The notes beneath the pieces are model-generated. The model had not been told where the DNA came from. It saw nothing but the letters and a program-made list of their open reading frames with translations, and did no database searches. Shown one piece after another: positions 18,418-27,105 of a stretch of DNA of 64,000 nt. How positions within the stretch are numbered: the first letter of the stretch is position 1; the number at the start of each line of letters is the position of its first letter. The DNA comes from Labilibaculum sp. DW002 (GTDB lineage Bacteria > Bacteroidota > Bacteroidia > Bacteroidales > Marinifilaceae): assembly GCF_029029525.1 (NCBI RefSeq), contig NZ_JAKJSC010000006.1, positions 1 through 64,000 on the forward strand, written 5' to 3'. The translations under genes were made by a program, and so were the position numbers.

Positions 18418-19656
18418 TTATTTAGCTGGAGGTGTTCCTTCCGCGTTAGAAAGAATGGCATCCATTTGTACCAAAGCATCCTGAGCGATAGCTGAAACAC
18501 CAATTACTGTTCTTGCTGGAAGATCGCCTTTAAAGAATGTTGGATAAACCTCGTTTACGGCATCCATATCTGCGATATTTCTAACTTGGATATTAATTTT
18601 AACCACATCGTCCATGTTGTGGTTGATACTCTCCACAATTGCCTTAATGTTATTCAAACACTGAGTAGCCTGCTCTTTTGCACCACCAGCTACTATTTCG
18701 CCAGACTTTGGATCGATAGGCAACTGACCAGAGATATGATTGTAATGAGAAAAAGCAACCGTATGTGAATAAGGCACTTTTGGTGCATTTTCCGTATTGC
18801 TTGCTTCGATCACAAGTAGACTGGTATCTTCAGGAAGCTGTGGCGGTGTGCCATCTCCGTGCGAAATAACAGTATCAATTTGCACCAAAGCATCCATTGG
18901 TAAAGCAGAAGCATTAAGAATTGAACGTGCAGGAACATAGTTTGGGAAAAATTTTGCACAAACTTCGTTTACAGCTTCAACATCCGATAAGTTTTTAAGG
19001 AATATCGTTGTTTTAACCACATCGTCCATAACATGGTCGATACCTTCCATAATTCCTTTGATATTTTTAAGACACTGTGCTGCCTGTTCTTTTGCACCGC
19101 CAACTACGATATTACCCGTTTTAGGATCGACAGGTAATTGTGCTGAAATATGATTGTAATGAGAAAAAGCTACAGTCTGTGTTGATACAGAATTTTTAGG
19201 AGCATTTTCTGTATTTCTTACCAATTTTACAAGATCGCAAGGCTCTTGTGGTGTAGTTCCTTCGCCGTTTGAAATAACGGCATCCATTTGCACTAAAGCA
19301 CCATCCAAAGGTAAAGCAGCAACAGCAAGTACTGTACGTGTTGGAAGATAGCTCTGGAAAAATGTTGTATACACTTGGTTTACAACTTTAATGTCCATGA
19401 TATTCTTAAGGTAAACATTAATGCGAACCACATCAGTCATCGTATGATCAATGCTCTCTACAATTGCTTTAATGTTTGCTAAGCACTGCTCGGCCTGCTC
19501 TTTTACACCACCAGCTACAATTTTACCCGATTTCGCATCGATAGGCAATTGAGCTGAGATATTATTGTAATGAGAAAAAGCTACAGATTGTGTAGACATA
19601 GCACATTGGGGTGCATTCTCCGTGTTTCTCGAATTTTTTATGATTACGCCACTCAT
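18418..19656 (-). CDS. Three tandem RidA/YjgF domains in one chain, 412 aa
   Basis: The protein is a head-to-tail triplication of a ~137-residue RidA (YER057c/YjgF/UK114) domain. The word NTENAP occurs at residues 11, 148 and 287, and AFSHYN, QLP-D, KEQA-QCL-NIK and the Arg of P(T/A)R(T/S) (R107, R244, R382) recur in each. In canonical RidA this Arg binds the carboxylate of imine/enamine intermediates, and three separate subunits form a trimer with active sites between them. The acidic residue near the end is Asp (VQMD/VQID) where the E. coli enzyme has Glu. The GPYSQ-type loop is replaced by STQSVAFS or PYSHTVAFS. No signal peptide. The likely role is imine deamination or a related cytosolic clean-up function. 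A single chain that makes a pseudo-trimer is inferred. It has its own promoter and terminator. Confidence 0.9.
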   Translation of the reverse strand: MSGVIIKNSRNTENAPQCAMSTQSVAFSHYNNISAQLPIDAKSGKIVAGGVKEQAEQCLANIKAIVESIDHTMTDVVRINVYLKNIMDIKVVNQVYTTFFQSYLPTRTVLAVAALPLDGALVQMDAVISNGEGTTPQEPCDLVKLVRNTENAPKNSVSTQTVAFSHYNHISAQLPVDPKTGNIVVGGAKEQAAQCLKNIKGIMEGIDHVMDDVVKTTIFLKNLSDVEAVNEVCAKFFPNYVPARSILNASALPMDALVQIDTVISHGDGTPPQLPEDTSLLVIEASNTENAPKVPYSHTVAFSHYNHISGQLPIDPKSGEIVAGGAKEQATQCLNNIKAIVESINHNMDDVVKINIQVRNIADMDAVNEVYPTFFKGDLPARTVIGVSAIAQDALVQMDAILSNAEGTPPAK

Positions 19657-19699
19657 AATAATTACTTTTTAATGTTTGTTATTGTTGTTTTAAGTGCGC

Positions 19700-19707
19700 C
19701 AAACATA
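19700..19707 (-). promoter_or_regulatory. Putative -7 box of the triple RidA gene
   Basis: On the minus strand this reads TATGTTTG, a match to TAnnTTTG, and it would start RNA about 37 nt before the ATG. No clear TTG sits at the -33 spacing. Confidence 0.45.
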
Positions 19708-19732
19708 GTAAAAAATTCATGCCTTTGCATAA

Positions 19733-19770
19733 AAACAAAAAATCCTCGTAAGTATGTACTTACAAGGATT
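19733..19770 (-). terminator. Hairpin terminator beyond the radical SAM genes
   Basis: The 14-bp stem aatcctcgtaagta / tacttacaaggatt (19741-19754, 19757-19770) has one G-T pair, and the minus strand continues into ttttttgttttt. It is 290 bp past the radical SAM stop at 20060. It could instead act as an attenuator before the RidA gene. Positions 19771-20059 show nothing else. Confidence 0.6.
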
Positions 19771-20059
19771 ATATACACCCCCAACGGAACCCAATTTAAA
19801 AACCACACCCCCCTAACTATTAGTGTATTGCTAGATTTCCCTTAGGTAAATATACCCTTATTTGCCTCCCTTGTTAATATGAGTTGATTATAGTATATAA
19901 CGTTTGCCGTATGAAGTGTTTAACAATTCAAACTACTAATACTAATATCCAAAACTAAACATTATCGAAAGCAACAACCTCTGTAAGACTTTGATTTCAT
20001 AAAAAGACAAGATTTGAAAATATCCAATAGATCATAAACAAACTCCCGGAAGGAAAGAT

Positions 20060-20935
20060 TTAGAATTGGCCTAAATATGGTACTCCAACCAAAGCTCTTT
20101 CCTTGTTTATCAGAGCAAATTCGATCTCATCAATCAACTTCAATTTGTCATTTTTCATATAGCCCATCAAGGGCAAAAAGTTTGACTTGTGAGTTCCGTC
20201 TATTCCTAAATTATCAAGGGTAATGTTTTCTAAAAGTATTTTCATCTCCTCCAGAGTTTCGTAGGCATCTTGTAGTTTAAACTCACCCTTTTCCACTTGC
20301 CTTGCAAGGCTCGTTTTCGCTACAGGAACTGTCGTTAAAATACCCAGATGATGAGGTTTCATCCTATTAATAATCTCAGCCGTTGCCAAAATATGTGATT
20401 TCGAACCTTTCCCCCCCAAGCCGAGCATTATCATCGCTGTCAAATTCATCCCGGACTCGACAATATTTTGTCCTGCCTGAAGAATCTCTAATGAAGAACT
20501 ACCTTTACGGACATCCTTCAAGACTTGATCATCTCCAGACTCTACACCAAGATAAGTTGTTGTTAATCCGGCTTCGCGCAATTGTTTTAACTCATCAACA
20601 CTTTTACTAAGCGTACTTTGTGGTCCCACATAAGTGCTGACTTGTCGTAGATAGGGAAACGCCTTATATAGTTCGAATAATATTTCAAGCAGTATCTCAG
20701 TATCAAGAGAGATGGCGTCCCCATCACATAAGAAAACCTTTAGCAAGCGCCGCCCCATAGTAACTTTTGCCATCTTAATATCACCTATGATCTCTGGCAG
20801 GGAGCGTACCCTGTATTTACGGTCTTTATACATACCACAAAAGGTGCATTCATTGTGGGAGCAGCCAATGGTACATTGCAACAGAAAGCTATCCGCCTCT
20901 GGAGGGGGTCTGAAAATTTTGCCTTCATATCTCAT
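20060..20935 (-). CDS. Radical SAM protein, paralogue 1 (291 aa)
   Basis: A radical SAM enzyme with the iron-sulfur motif CSHNECTFC (CX4CX2C) followed by GMY, as in an Elp3/YgiQ-related group, near residues 26-34. Later elements are the LCDGDA strand, the YVGPQS strand, TYLGVESGDDQVL (SAM-binding GxES) and the AMIMLGLGGKGS turn. It begins with the same M-(R/K)-(Y/F)-E-G-x-x-(F/Y)-R-P-P frame as the next gene, so the two are tandem duplicates. There is no extra cluster-binding domain and no signal peptide. The reaction cannot be deduced. It is 59 bp behind the other copy, presumably in one transcript. Confidence 0.88.
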   Translation of the reverse strand: MRYEGKIFRPPPEADSFLLQCTIGCSHNECTFCGMYKDRKYRVRSLPEIIGDIKMAKVTMGRRLLKVFLCDGDAISLDTEILLEILFELYKAFPYLRQVSTYVGPQSTLSKSVDELKQLREAGLTTTYLGVESGDDQVLKDVRKGSSSLEILQAGQNIVESGMNLTAMIMLGLGGKGSKSHILATAEIINRMKPHHLGILTTVPVAKTSLARQVEKGEFKLQDAYETLEEMKILLENITLDNLGIDGTHKSNFLPLMGYMKNDKLKLIDEIEFALINKERALVGVPYLGQF

Positions 20936-20994
20936 CTTCTTGTTCTTTAAATTTTAACTTTTGCAATTAATAGTCGTCTCTATTTAGTATCGTT

Positions 20995-21873
20995 TTATAA
21001 AGAGTTTCGTTGGAAAGAATCTGAAAGTCTCTCCTCTCCTAATTCACTAATTCCGAGATCTATCTTATCAATCATTTTTTGTTTGTCTCTGGGTAGGTCA
21101 CCAATAACCGGAAACGTGTTTGTAGGATGAACCCCGTAAAAGGGAATATTTTCCAAATTGATGCTTCTGATTAGTTCTTTTTCTTCCTCAAGAATTTCAA
21201 TTTCTGAAGCTGGTAAAAACAGACCATTCTTAGCATCATTAGCCATAGGCGTACCTTCAAACAAGCCCAAAGTACCTGCCCAAATTAGTTTTGGTTTCGT
21301 TTCGTTCAGAAAGGCTGCAGTCTGTTTTGCATTCTCCAAGCCCTTGTCTTTTCCTGCCACACCAAGCATTAAACCTGCCATGTGATTGATACCAGCAGCA
21401 TTTAGGCGGGCAAGTTCTGTTTTGGCTTCATCCACCGTATATCCCTTCTTAATATCTAAAACGACCCGATTCCAACCAGATTCTACTCCAACCCATAAAT
21501 CATTAATTCCAAAAGCTTTCAGTTCTTTAAGATCCTCATCACTTTTTGATTGTATATTTTGAATAGAGGCATACATCGTAATGGTTTTGCATTCTGGGAA
21601 ATAATCATGGATCATCTCTGCGATCTTTTTCAATTGTCTTGCACTCAAAACAAAAGCATCACCATTTACAAGAAATATACGTTCCACATTGCGATACATT
21701 TGCCTAGATTCCTTCAGATCCCGCTCTATCTGATCGGTATTTATCACACGAAAATTAACATCATCATACATATTACAATACGTACACTCGTTGTGAGCAC
21801 ACCCGACTGTTACTTGCAATAACATGCTGTTTGCTTCTACCGGGGGCCTATAGGTTGTTCCTTCAAATTTCAT
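20995..21873 (-). CDS. Radical SAM protein, paralogue 2 (292 aa)
   Basis: The partner of the preceding entry, with the same start frame (MKFEGTTYRPPVEANSMLLQ), the cluster motif CAHNECTYC followed by NMY, and the strands VNGDAFVL, MYASIQN and LWVGVESGWNRV. The turn GLMLGVAGKDKG corresponds to the GLGGKGS turn of the paralogue. Pairwise similarity is moderate (roughly a third to a half of positions by eye), so the duplication is not recent. It may be first in a two-gene unit lying downstream of the crotonase gene, from which a 160-bp gap with a hairpin separates it. Confidence 0.88.
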   Translation of the reverse strand: MKFEGTTYRPPVEANSMLLQVTVGCAHNECTYCNMYDDVNFRVINTDQIERDLKESRQMYRNVERIFLVNGDAFVLSARQLKKIAEMIHDYFPECKTITMYASIQNIQSKSDEDLKELKAFGINDLWVGVESGWNRVVLDIKKGYTVDEAKTELARLNAAGINHMAGLMLGVAGKDKGLENAKQTAAFLNETKPKLIWAGTLGLFEGTPMANDAKNGLFLPASEIEILEEEKELIRSINLENIPFYGVHPTNTFPVIGDLPRDKQKMIDKIDLGISELGEERLSDSFQRNSL

Positions 21874-21928
21874 TTTTATACTTTTTAAAAATTTTATATC
21901 TAACTAGGCTTGTTGTTCTAGATAATAT

Positions 21929-21966
21929 AAACCCAGTAAGGGGGTAATTCATTCCCTACTGGGTTT
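21929..21966. other. Long hairpin between crotonase and radical SAM genes
   Basis: aaacccagta-a-ggg faces ccctactgggttt (21929-21942 and 21954-21966) with one bulge. No T-run follows on the minus strand, so it is not a standard terminator. It may be an RNA-stabilising or attenuating structure in the leader of the radical SAM pair. Confidence 0.45.
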
Positions 21967-22033
21967 AATTATTAAATAAACACAATAGAATAACTAGTAA
22001 TGCCTTTAAATGTTTGTTTACTGTTTACAGGAC

Positions 22034-22846
22034 TCATTTTGAAAAATCTGCAGCAATATCGGCGAACAAACCCGGAAAGTCAGTGCCTTCTCGTTCTGTC
22101 TGGCCACCATGCTTTAAAAAGGCTTCGATAATTATCTCTGTTTTTTTCTCTTTGGCGCGCTCAAGAAAATATCGCAATTCCATCTCAGCTCCAGCTTCTT
22201 CATCCAGAATGGAAGCAGCGATAATTTCTTTATACATCACGATATCACGTATTTCCAAATTTCCAATAACCGCTAGTATTTGATCAAGGAAATTATCCAT
22301 TTCTGCTTTAGGCACAAATTGAGTGATGATGTTTCGTTTCTCAGCTTCTTGTGCCGTAAAATCGTTACCTATTAATAGCGCTTGAAGAGCCTTACTTTTC
22401 CCCATTCGGCGTGCAAATTGTACCGCACCCTGACCTCCAGTAGGTATATTAACTCCTATTTCTGGTTGAGCAAATGCAGCATTCTCTGTACCATAGGCCA
22501 AGTCGCAAGCCATGACAAATTCATTTCCCCCGCCACGGGCCACACCATCAACAATAGCAATTGAAAGTTGCTTCATGGCTTTGATGTTATTAATCATACT
22601 ACTGAATTCAATAGTTGCAGCTTGCCCTCCTGGTGTGCCATTTATGACATTTAAATCAAGGTGAGCCGAGAAAAACATCTCGTGATAGGATTTAAATACA
22701 ACGACTTTAGTGTCGCGATCATCCTTTAAGGAAAGGATAAAAGCATTGACTTCGTTAATTAAATCGATTGTCAGAACGTTTACTGGTGGGTTTTTAATAA
22801 TAACATTTGCCACTCCATTGTCTTTTGTAATAATCAGCTTACTCAT
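22034..22846 (-). CDS. Enoyl-CoA hydratase/isomerase (crotonase) family protein
   Basis: A crotonase-fold protein of 270 aa. The first oxyanion-hole segment is MFFSAHLDLN and the second is VDGVARGGGNEFVMACDLAYG (about 95-115), followed by the FAQPEIGVNIPTGGQG strand-turn. The usual catalytic Glu positions in hydratases would fall after GGGNE and in AQPEIG, and both carry Glu. The exact CoA substrate is unknown. It is the first gene after the marR gene on the same strand, and a copy of the MarR operator lies 125 bp upstream of its start, which suggests control by that regulator. Confidence 0.88.
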   Translation of the reverse strand: MSKLIITKDNGVANVIIKNPPVNVLTIDLINEVNAFILSLKDDRDTKVVVFKSYHEMFFSAHLDLNVINGTPGGQAATIEFSSMINNIKAMKQLSIAIVDGVARGGGNEFVMACDLAYGTENAAFAQPEIGVNIPTGGQGAVQFARRMGKSKALQALLIGNDFTAQEAEKRNIITQFVPKAEMDNFLDQILAVIGNLEIRDIVMYKEIIAASILDEEAGAEMELRYFLERAKEKKTEIIIEAFLKHGGQTEREGTDFPGLFADIAADFSK

Positions 22847-22970
22847 TTTCTTAATATTTAAATTTATTATTCTCTATTCCCTAAAAAACCATTGTACACT
22901 ACATCTTATAACACTTTCACATACAATATATTAGAATTTTTTACGTATGATTAAAACCATTTATCATTTG

Positions 22971-22984
22971 GTTGTACATACAAC
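22971..22984 (-). promoter_or_regulatory. Putative MarR operator before the crotonase gene
   Basis: gttgtacatacaac is a 5+4+5 inverted repeat, identical over 13 of 14 bases to the site in the marR promoter (23476-23489). On the minus strand the TTG at 22983-22981 could be a -33 element, with a degenerate -7 (TAAATGGT) 18 bp on. The site is between the marR stop and the crotonase start. Confidence 0.7.
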
Positions 22985-23006
22985 TATTAATATAACTAAA
23001 AAAGGA

Positions 23007-23438
23007 CTAATCCTTTAAAAGCATATTTGCTTTGTTAATATCTGCAGTTAGATTCTTGGAAAAATCTTCATCCAACACTTCATAATATCTTTCATACATT
23101 TTTTTCATTGCTCCCTCAATCAATACTCTCAGTTCTTTTCCCTTTGCGGTTGGATAAATAAAAACGGATCGCCCCTTTTGCATTCTCTCCACCAATTGCT
23201 TTTGCATTAACTTGTCGATAAAACGAGTCATTGTAGAAGCTTTCAGATTCATTTTTTGACTCAATTCATTCTGACTCAGTCCTGGCTCATCAAGCAAAGT
23301 GAGCATCAAGTAAGCATGAGAGGAAGTCAATCCTGTTATTTTAAACTCCTCTTCTGCCATTTCATTAATTTTTCTGGCGAAAGAATTGACTGTAAAATAC
23401 AGGCAGCATTCGTGAAATGTCTTAGATTCTTTAGTCAT
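23007..23438 (-). CDS. MarR-family transcriptional regulator, 143 aa
   Basis: A winged-helix regulator of about 143 aa. The recognition region is GLSQNELSQKMNLKASTMTRFIDKLMQ (in pieces: helix 3 LSQNELSQKM, helix 4 KASTMTRFIDKL) and the wing is RSVFIYPTAKGKEL. The ATG at 23436-23438 (MTKESKTFHECC) is preferred. A longer frame starts 72 nt upstream but would begin inside the promoter and operator. The pair CC at residues 11-12 could be thiol-sensing, but this is only a suggestion. The operator overlapping its own -33 box predicts autorepression, and the second operator predicts repression of the crotonase gene. Confidence 0.9.
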   Translation of the reverse strand: MTKESKTFHECCLYFTVNSFARKINEMAEEEFKITGLTSSHAYLMLTLLDEPGLSQNELSQKMNLKASTMTRFIDKLMQKQLVERMQKGRSVFIYPTAKGKELRVLIEGAMKKMYERYYEVLDEDFSKNLTADINKANMLLKD

Positions 23439-23458
23439 GTTTGTTTCTTTATCTGCTG

Positions 23459-23489
23459 CAAATATAGATATATTAGTTGTACATACAAA
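23459..23489 (-). promoter_or_regulatory. marR promoter overlapped by its operator
   Basis: On the minus strand, TTG (23488-23486), a 19-nt spacer and TATATTTG (23466-23459) match the Bacteroidota -33/-7 promoter exactly. The inverted repeat gttgtacatacaaa (23476-23489) covers the -33 box, the geometry of a repressor site. RNA would start about 14 nt before the ATG. Confidence 0.75.
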
Positions 23490-23868
23490 TGTTATTGTAC
23501 TTTTTTTCAAAAATCTTCTGATTCTTATTCATATCAATATTAAAGGGAATCAAGTTTCCATTAACTGAAGTCGAAAATGTCAGTTACTTGACAATTACAC
23601 TTGCATTTCACCATGTAAGTTTCTAATGTGCTTGATATTCCAACAAATGAAACGGTATGTAAAATAATATGTAGCTGAATAACGGAATGAAAATTAAACG
23701 GGTTTTATGCGATCCTAAAAGACTTTCAGAATGAATCTATAAATTGTTAGGATTTGGCATGTTTGAGCCGCTAATTAGTTAAAAAATGACTCAAATGTTC
23801 TTTAAAGAAGTAATATTTCTTCGAAGAATTTGCCTGTTAAGAATGGAACAGAAACAGCATTAAAATAA
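23490..23868. other. Gap with no feature found
   Basis: No open frame, hairpin or repeat that I can support, apart from a short gtca-gttact-tgac inverted repeat near 23580. Confidence 0.4.
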
Positions 23869-23906
23869 AAAACACTGACAACCATTTGATTATCAGTGTT
23901 TTTTTT
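23869..23906 (-). terminator. Terminator of the tRNA-Arg gene
   Basis: The stem aacactga / tcagtgtt (23871-23878 and 23893-23900) lies directly after the tRNA with T-runs on both sides. A long inner loop makes it moderately strong. Confidence 0.7.
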
Positions 23907-23907
23907 G

Positions 23908-23979
23908 TAGCCCCAACAGGACTCGAACCTGTATCTAGTGTTTAGGAAACACTTGTTCTATCCCTTGAACTATGGGGCC
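23908..23979 (-). tRNA. tRNA-Arg (anticodon CCT)
   Basis: Read on the minus strand, 72 nt fold as a normal cloverleaf. The acceptor is GGCCCCA/TGGGGCT (first pair G-T), D stem GTTC/GAAC, anticodon stem AGTGT/ACACT with loop TTCCTAA, variable loop AGAT, T stem ACAGG/CCTGT with loop TTCGAGT, and discriminator A. Anticodon positions 34-36 are CCT, decoding AGG. CCA is not encoded. Confidence 0.92.
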
Positions 23980-24062
23980 AAAAGACATGCAAAAATATTC
24001 AAATCTTGTTAATCAGCAAAACAATTGGAGAAAGGATTTAATAAATAAAAAGAATGGACAGA

Positions 24063-24797
24063 TCATTCCTCCTCCTGAAAGAGTTCATGCAGTACAGATA
24101 GAGACTTTAAATTGCTAAAACCATCAATCTGGAGGGCATAAAAATTCAAAATAGCTCTTAAAACCTCACCAAGCTCTTCACTACTCATCTTTAAATCATT
24201 AACAAGATCAATTGAAGTATTAAATAAAGAATTAAGCTTTCGACTAAGCTGTAAATTCAGGCAATGAGCATGTGTCTTTGCTTCAGGTACAAAAAAGCCA
24301 TTATCCATATCGAAAAAGGCATTTTCATCCGACCAATTTAACTGTGGAAAGAAACCTAAGAAGCGTGTTAACTTGCTTAAAAAATACAAATGGAATCGTT
24401 TTATCGACTCTTCCGTTAAATCAAGGTAACGAATACTATTGTATAAGAAAACGAATAAATCTTGGTTATGCTCTTCCTCACGAAGTACTTTTGAGCAAAC
24501 TTCTGCTAAGAAAAGTACCATAGCACTTTTGTACACATCAAAAACCAGATTGTTTAAATTCTCGCACAATCGAACTTCTTTCAAGGATTGAAGATTCTTG
24601 CCTTCTCTATGGTACACTTCCATATCCAAAAGAAAGAAAGGTCGAAATAAATTGCTTTTGCTAACTGACTTTTTCGATCGACCACCTTTTACAATATAGG
24701 CCTGACGTCCAAACTTCTCTGTATAAACTTGCACAATTATGCTTGTTTCGCCATACTTTAACTGGCTAAATACAATGCCTTTGGTTTGATGAATCAT
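24063..24797 (-). CDS. recO: DNA repair protein RecO
   Basis: A 244-aa RecO. It has an N-terminal OB-fold with the starting pattern H-Q-T-K-G-I-V and YGETSIIVQVYTEKFGRQAYIVKGGR, then a helical domain. RecO anneals DNA coated with SSB and loads RecA with RecR in the RecFOR pathway. The usual C-terminal zinc site of other phyla is not evident. It is the last gene of rdgB-porZ-recO: the gap to porZ is 10 bp, and it precedes the tRNA gene. Confidence 0.93.
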   Translation of the reverse strand: MIHQTKGIVFSQLKYGETSIIVQVYTEKFGRQAYIVKGGRSKKSVSKSNLFRPFFLLDMEVYHREGKNLQSLKEVRLCENLNNLVFDVYKSAMVLFLAEVCSKVLREEEHNQDLFVFLYNSIRYLDLTEESIKRFHLYFLSKLTRFLGFFPQLNWSDENAFFDMDNGFFVPEAKTHAHCLNLQLSRKLNSLFNTSIDLVNDLKMSSEELGEVLRAILNFYALQIDGFSNLKSLSVLHELFQEEE

Positions 24798-24807
24798 GCC
24801 AATAAGT

Positions 24808-27087
24808 TTAGTGAATAAAGAGTAATTTAATCACTTTTGATTTGGAACCATCTGAATTGGAGCAGAATATTAGGTAAACACCTGTATGAACTCGAGAACC
24901 GTTAAAGTTTTTGCCATCCCAGATGTACTGTCCTCCAGCTGATTTTCCTTCCATCACCAAATTACCACTTATATCGGTAATTTTCACAGTTGACTCAGAC
25001 ATTAAGCCACTCACAACAATATCGCCATGATAAGTTTCTCTAACTGGGTTTGGGTAAACATACAAATCATTGTAAGACTCCTGTCCTTCTGTAACTCCAC
25101 CTTTGTAGGATACCATTCCCTTATCGGTAAGGAAAAACACTTCCCCACTAGAAGGATTAACTGAAATTTTTCGAATATAATTAGAAGGTAAAGGACTGTT
25201 TTCGTTTGTAAAATGTGCCAATTGCTCATCTGCATTTTCAGATACCAAAAACACACCTGAATTTTCTGTTCCTAGCCACTTTTGATTGGCTCCATCAACA
25301 GCGATACTTACCACAGTTTCGCTTCCCAATAAATATTGAGTTGATCCATCGATTGTGATAATTGGCTGATAAGCAATAAAGTCACCACTTCGGAAAAGAT
25401 TTCCAGGATTAGCGTAAACTGCTACTCCATTATCTGTTCCCAACCAAACATTTCCATCCTCATCCTCAACGGCATCATATACCTGCGAACTGATGGTAGC
25501 GTTATTTTCATCCCGAACAAGAAAAGAAGCAATCACATCATCATCTTCATTTGCCAAAGTTCCATTTTCATTGAATGCAAATAAGGATTGCCCCAGATTA
25601 TTTAAAACCCATTTATCACCGTTCGACAAACAGAGAATCTTTCTCATATTCACCCGATTTGCAAGTGTTGAATAATTCAAACTTGTCCATTCACGTTCTA
25701 AAGAAAGAACCTTTACCGGACTTGATGAGTTGGCATCCAAAATCCATAAATTTCCATCTGTATCGCTATCAAGACCACTTATGCCTTTTGTTCCTAAGGG
25801 TGAATTTCCAGAATTCCATTTCTCTAAATATTGCTGATCTTTAAAAACAAAAATTCCATCGCCCCAACTAGCTGTATAAACACGCGATTGATCTCTTTGA
25901 TTCCCACTAACTGCAATCAAATCGGAACTCCCAATAAAAGCATCTGTATTCTTTTCAGTATAATTAGACCATTCCTGATCGCGAAATTGGTACAACTCAG
26001 CCTTTCGATCCAAAGCTTCATAGGAATCATCAAATCCTCCTGCTACAGCCCATGTATCACTGCCATTTGAATAAACATTGCTAATGTTTCCACTCAAAGG
26101 ACCATCAGGCTTAATAAAGCTCAAATTACCTCCTGTTATTTCCGTTAATGATTGTTCCCAATCGGCAACAAATGTTCTACCATCAAACTTATAGGCGTCG
26201 CGCATGTGCAACAAACTCGATGAACCAATTGCATCTGCCTGTATGCCATTTGAGTTGAATATTTGTGTTTCTTCCGATTGTACAACCCACAATTGATCGT
26301 TTAAACTATTCAATGAATGGATTTTTGAAAAACCACTTCCAAAAGTAGACCAGACACCATTATTATACTGATACAACTCACTTTGCGTCTCTAAAAAATC
26401 ACGACTAACAATAAGGTTTCCATCCAAAAACGTCAAATGCTTACACTCCTTTTGAAAATCAGGAATACCATTTTGAAGTGTCCAACTGTTAAAATCAGCC
26501 AAGTTTATCGCGTTCCAATTTGCTGAGAAAATTCCTCGATCGGTAGCTGCCCAAATCTCATTTTCACTCAGTGTTAACTCATTAACAACAAGTTGCTCTC
26601 CTCCATTGCCTATAAAGTAAGTATCTGCAACTTCTTCTCTATCAATGTGAATTACTACAATTCCAAAATTAGTTCCTAGGTAAGCAAGCCCATCACGAAT
26701 TACAATCGAGTTGATTTTTTTATCACTTACCAAAGCAAAGTTTTTAATATCAGGAAGGTTTGTAATTCTTCCCTCTGATATTAAATCCAAATTCCCATTT
26801 GCATAGGCTACTAATAATGTTTGTTCATTTTCTGACCAAGCTACTGAACTGACCTTCGATTCTGAAAGGCCGTTGGTTTTGCTGTATGCCACAATTTCAT
26901 TATCAATCAACGAATAGGAAAAGAAACCTGATTCCGTTAAACAATACAATCTATCTCCAGCTTTTACCAATCTATTGGCTTTTTGATAGGGTAAATGCTC
27001 ACGCCATTCACCTAATCGCAATTGTCCATAACCCTTTACGGAAAACAGAACGAATAGTGCAAGAAGTAGATTTCGCAAAACTGACAT
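24808..27087 (-). CDS. porZ: PorZ-like type IX secretion beta-propeller protein
   Basis: A 759-aa exported protein. A Sec signal (LLLALFVLFSVKGYG) precedes GEWREHLPYQKANRL, the PorZ opening. The body is two seven-bladed propellers of the two-component-regulator type, visible as repeated WLGT(D/E)NGV-like and GIF-like blades. The last ~85 residues (VYPNPV ... GVYLIF) are a type A C-terminal sorting domain, so the protein is itself a T9SS cargo. PorZ sits on the cell surface and helps attach A-LPS to other cargo. The porZ-recO neighbourhood is frequent in Bacteroidota, which supports the call. Overlap with the neighbours is absent (gaps 18 and 10 bp). Confidence 0.88.
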   Translation of the reverse strand: MSVLRNLLLALFVLFSVKGYGQLRLGEWREHLPYQKANRLVKAGDRLYCLTESGFFSYSLIDNEIVAYSKTNGLSESKVSSVAWSENEQTLLVAYANGNLDLISEGRITNLPDIKNFALVSDKKINSIVIRDGLAYLGTNFGIVVIHIDREEVADTYFIGNGGEQLVVNELTLSENEIWAATDRGIFSANWNAINLADFNSWTLQNGIPDFQKECKHLTFLDGNLIVSRDFLETQSELYQYNNGVWSTFGSGFSKIHSLNSLNDQLWVVQSEETQIFNSNGIQADAIGSSSLLHMRDAYKFDGRTFVADWEQSLTEITGGNLSFIKPDGPLSGNISNVYSNGSDTWAVAGGFDDSYEALDRKAELYQFRDQEWSNYTEKNTDAFIGSSDLIAVSGNQRDQSRVYTASWGDGIFVFKDQQYLEKWNSGNSPLGTKGISGLDSDTDGNLWILDANSSSPVKVLSLEREWTSLNYSTLANRVNMRKILCLSNGDKWVLNNLGQSLFAFNENGTLANEDDDVIASFLVRDENNATISSQVYDAVEDEDGNVWLGTDNGVAVYANPGNLFRSGDFIAYQPIITIDGSTQYLLGSETVVSIAVDGANQKWLGTENSGVFLVSENADEQLAHFTNENSPLPSNYIRKISVNPSSGEVFFLTDKGMVSYKGGVTEGQESYNDLYVYPNPVRETYHGDIVVSGLMSESTVKITDISGNLVMEGKSAGGQYIWDGKNFNGSRVHTGVYLIFCSNSDGSKSKVIKLLFIH

Positions 27088-27105
27088 ATGATTGTTCTTA
27101 AGGAT

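Noticed and set aside
23439-23510. Longer N-terminus for the MarR protein
   Set aside because: Those 72 bases contain the -7 box and the operator, so they are promoter DNA.
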